A stretch of DNA of 34,080 bases from Eubacterium sp. (GTDB lineage: Bacteria; Bacillota_A; Clostridia; Lachnospirales; Lachnospiraceae). The stretch's first letter is position 1; each line of letters begins with the position of its first letter. The notes beneath the pieces are model-generated. The model had not been told where the DNA came from. It saw only the letters and a program-made list of their open reading frames with translations, and searched no databases. Positions 32,757 to 34,080 of the stretch are shown here, one piece after another. The position numbers were made by a program, and so were the translations under genes. The stretch is from the NCBI GenBank assembly GCA_024687845.1, contig JAILEL010000209.1, positions 1-34,080 of the forward strand. Direction: 5' to 3'.

Positions 32757-34080
32757 TTATCCAAACAGAGTTTCTATAACCGATGCGCCTAAAGCAACTG
32801 AAATTATAGTAACCAAAATAGATAAAACTACTGTAATAGCATATAACAAGAGAATTCCTCTTGAAAAATTCTTTACATTCTTATTTTCATTTCCTAATGC
32901 GTGTACGATGAGCATTATAATTCCAACTAGCGGAATAGAATATAATAACGAATAACCTACATATCCCAAAGGAGAGATAGGCTTATATTCTGATGGAACA
33001 TTTGAGTCGGACATATATCCGCGATTATTTTGTGACGCGCCTTGATAATTGCTATTATAAGAATAATCATTTGAACTCGTATTATATCCTGCATTATTCT
33101 GAGCTACATTCTGAGCTGTAACTGTAGGTGTTACCGGAGCTACATTTTCATTTGATAATATTGATGAATTTGTAACAGGTGCCGGGGTAACAACCTTATC
33201 AAATTTATTATCAGAAAATCCAGCTGCATTAAGCTTAACAGGTGGAGCATCAAAAGGATTTGCCGTATTCATATCAGAAGTAAGCATACCTGACATTCCT
33301 GCGGTAAGTACTGTAGTACCTGCTTCAGGATCATATTCATCAAAGGAATTGTTCTGCTGAGGAACAGCCAGAAACTGCTGCTCTTTTTGTTCAGGCATAG
33401 CAAAAGGTTTTTCCAGAGAAACTGCCTTTTCAGATTCACTCAGAGGTTCAAATCCTGGCTGTGAAAATGGCTGATTAAACTGTGGCTCGGCTACTGCCTG
33501 TGGGCCTTCTACTGGCTCGTTCTGTGCTTCTACCTGTGGCTCAGCTACTAACTGTGGGCCTGTTACTGGCTCGTTCTGTGCTTCTACCTGTGGCTCGGCT
33601 ACTGGCTGCTCGGCTACTGCCTGTGGGCCTGCTGCTTCTGGCTCGCTCTGCGGCTCTGTTACCGCCTGTGGGCCTGCTACTGCTTCTGCTACCGGCTCGT
33701 TCTGTGGCTCGCTCTGTGATTCTGCTACCGGCTCGTTCTGTGGCTCGGCTACTGCTTCTGCTACTGGCTCGTTCTGTGCTTCTACCTGTGGCTCGCTCTG
33801 CGGCTCTGTTACCGCCTGTGGGCCTGCTGCTGGCTCAACTACTGGCTCGCTCTGTGATTCTGCTACCGGCTCGTTCTGTGGCTCGGCTACTGCTTCTGCT
33901 ACCGGCTCGTTCTGTGACTCGGCTACTGCTTCTGCTACCGGCTCGTTCTGTGGCTCGGCTACTACTTCTGCTACAGGCTCGTTCTGTGGCTCTTCTACTG
34001 CTTCTGCTACAGGCTCGTTCTGTGGCTGAATACCAGCTTGCGGCTGCACTGGAGCCTGTGGCTGTACTGGAGCCTGCTGT
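32757..34080 (-). CDS. Repeat-rich membrane protein, N-terminus beyond window
   Basis: The frame is open to the right edge. The GTG at 34047-34049 is an internal Val codon within a PVQPQ repeat, so the true start lies outside. About 220 visible residues are Pro/Gln/Glu/Val/Ala repeats (units such as AEPQNEPVAEAV), then an Asn/Ser/Thr-rich stretch. The C-terminal domain has two hydrophobic helices (GYSLLYSIPLVGIIMLIVHAL and the helix beginning ILLLYAITVVLSILVTI) separated by a short basic segment (NENKNVKNFSRG). The C-terminal SPLGYVGYSLLYSIPLVG module resembles small membrane domains I associate with Lachnospiraceae zinc-ribbon proteins, but the function is unknown. A zinc ribbon may lie beyond the edge. 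Confidence 0.8.
   Translation of the reverse strand, partial: QQAPVQPQAPVQPQAGIQPQNEPVAEAVEEPQNEPVAEVVAEPQNEPVAEAVAESQNEPVAEAVAEPQNEPVAESQSEPVVEPAAGPQAVTEPQSEPQVEAQNEPVAEAVAEPQNEPVAESQSEPQNEPVAEAVAGPQAVTEPQSEPEAAGPQAVAEQPVAEPQVEAQNEPVTGPQLVAEPQVEAQNEPVEGPQAVAEPQFNQPFSQPGFEPLSESEKAVSLEKPFAMPEQKEQQFLAVPQQNNSFDEYDPEAGTTVLTAGMSGMLTSDMNTANPFDAPPVKLNAAGFSDNKFDKVVTPAPVTNSSILSNENVAPVTPTVTAQNVAQNNAGYNTSSNDYSYNSNYQGASQNNRGYMSDSNVPSEYKPISPLGYVGYSLLYSIPLVGIIMLIVHALGNENKNVKNFSRGILLLYAITVVLSILVTIISVALGASVIETLFG
33480..34045 (-). repeat. In-frame degenerate repeats encoding PQ(N/S)EPVAE(A/P) units
   Basis: The word GGCTCGTTCTGTG recurs many times on the plus strand at 24-36 bp steps, in frame with the coding strand. 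Longer blocks of several units also recur (33690-33790 resembles 33830-33930), pointing to expansion by duplication. The composition is more GC-rich than the neighbours. Confidence 0.9.

Noticed and set aside
1..34080. tRNA, rRNA, insertion sequences or prophage genes
   Set aside because: Reading both strands by eye I saw no cloverleaf with CCA-type end, no rRNA signature and no transposase, integrase or phage protein. A tRNAscan or HMM search would settle it.

Overview
The window reads as a low-GC Gram-positive chromosome segment, most likely from an anaerobic Lachnospiraceae-type clostridium (Butyrivibrio, Roseburia or Pseudobutyrivibrio relatives). The basis is an AT-rich sequence with AGGAGG-type ribosome sites, a clostridial 2[4Fe-4S] ferredoxin, the Firmicutes tmk-holB-ricT-trmN6-rsmI order, MurT/GatD, MecA, long-form HPF, class II GalT, and a zinc-ribbon FGITY-type Ser/Thr kinase. 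The genus is an inference. I found no phage, insertion sequence, CRISPR array, tRNA or rRNA.

Layout. 1-8.2 kb (+): the 3' part of a clostripain-family (C11) protease cut by the window edge, then ispE, tmk, holB, ricT, a TrmN6-like methyltransferase, rsmI, and a ferredoxin with its own promoter and terminator. 8.3-10.2 kb (+): a LUD-domain protein, a 600-bp gene-poor stretch, and mecA. 10.3-14.1 kb (-): an operon read murT, gatD, tsaC/sua5, rpiB, facing mecA across a shared bidirectional terminator. 14.1-18.3 kb (+): a secreted SH3b-NlpC/P60 cell-wall hydrolase with a long acidic repeat linker, hpf, and a zinc-ribbon membrane protein. 18.4-25.1 kb (+): secA, a pair of 64-bp palindromic repeats, prfB (two reading frames joined by the programmed +1 frameshift), hom and lysC. 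25.2-27.2 kb (-): the transmembrane Ser/Thr kinase. 27.6-32.7 kb (+): a GH42 beta-galactosidase-galK-galT operon. 32.8 kb to the end (-): a repeat-rich membrane protein cut by the right edge.

How the genes fit together. Most are housekeeping: isoprenoid and dTTP synthesis, the clamp loader, rRNA/tRNA modification, peptidoglycan amidation (MurT/GatD), protein export (SecA), termination (RF2) and entry to the aspartate amino-acid family (hom, lysC). The GH42-galK-galT set releases galactose from galactosides and takes it into the Leloir pathway. It has no transporter or regulator gene in view.

The most interesting signals are non-coding. Two perfect WalR-type direct repeats (TGTWAH-N5-TGTWAH) sit just downstream of the promoter of the NlpC/P60 hydrolase, and a third lies upstream of hpf. 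That third one is beside a cluster of three perfect DnaA boxes. A dispersed intergenic repeat with core GTTAACTGTGAATAGTAAC occurs six times between genes, and two copies extend to 64 aligned bases at about 80 percent identity. A 64-bp double-hairpin repeat occurs twice after secA and begins inside its last codons. mecA looks leaderless, and a nested-hairpin RNA candidate lies at 9.05-9.14 kb.
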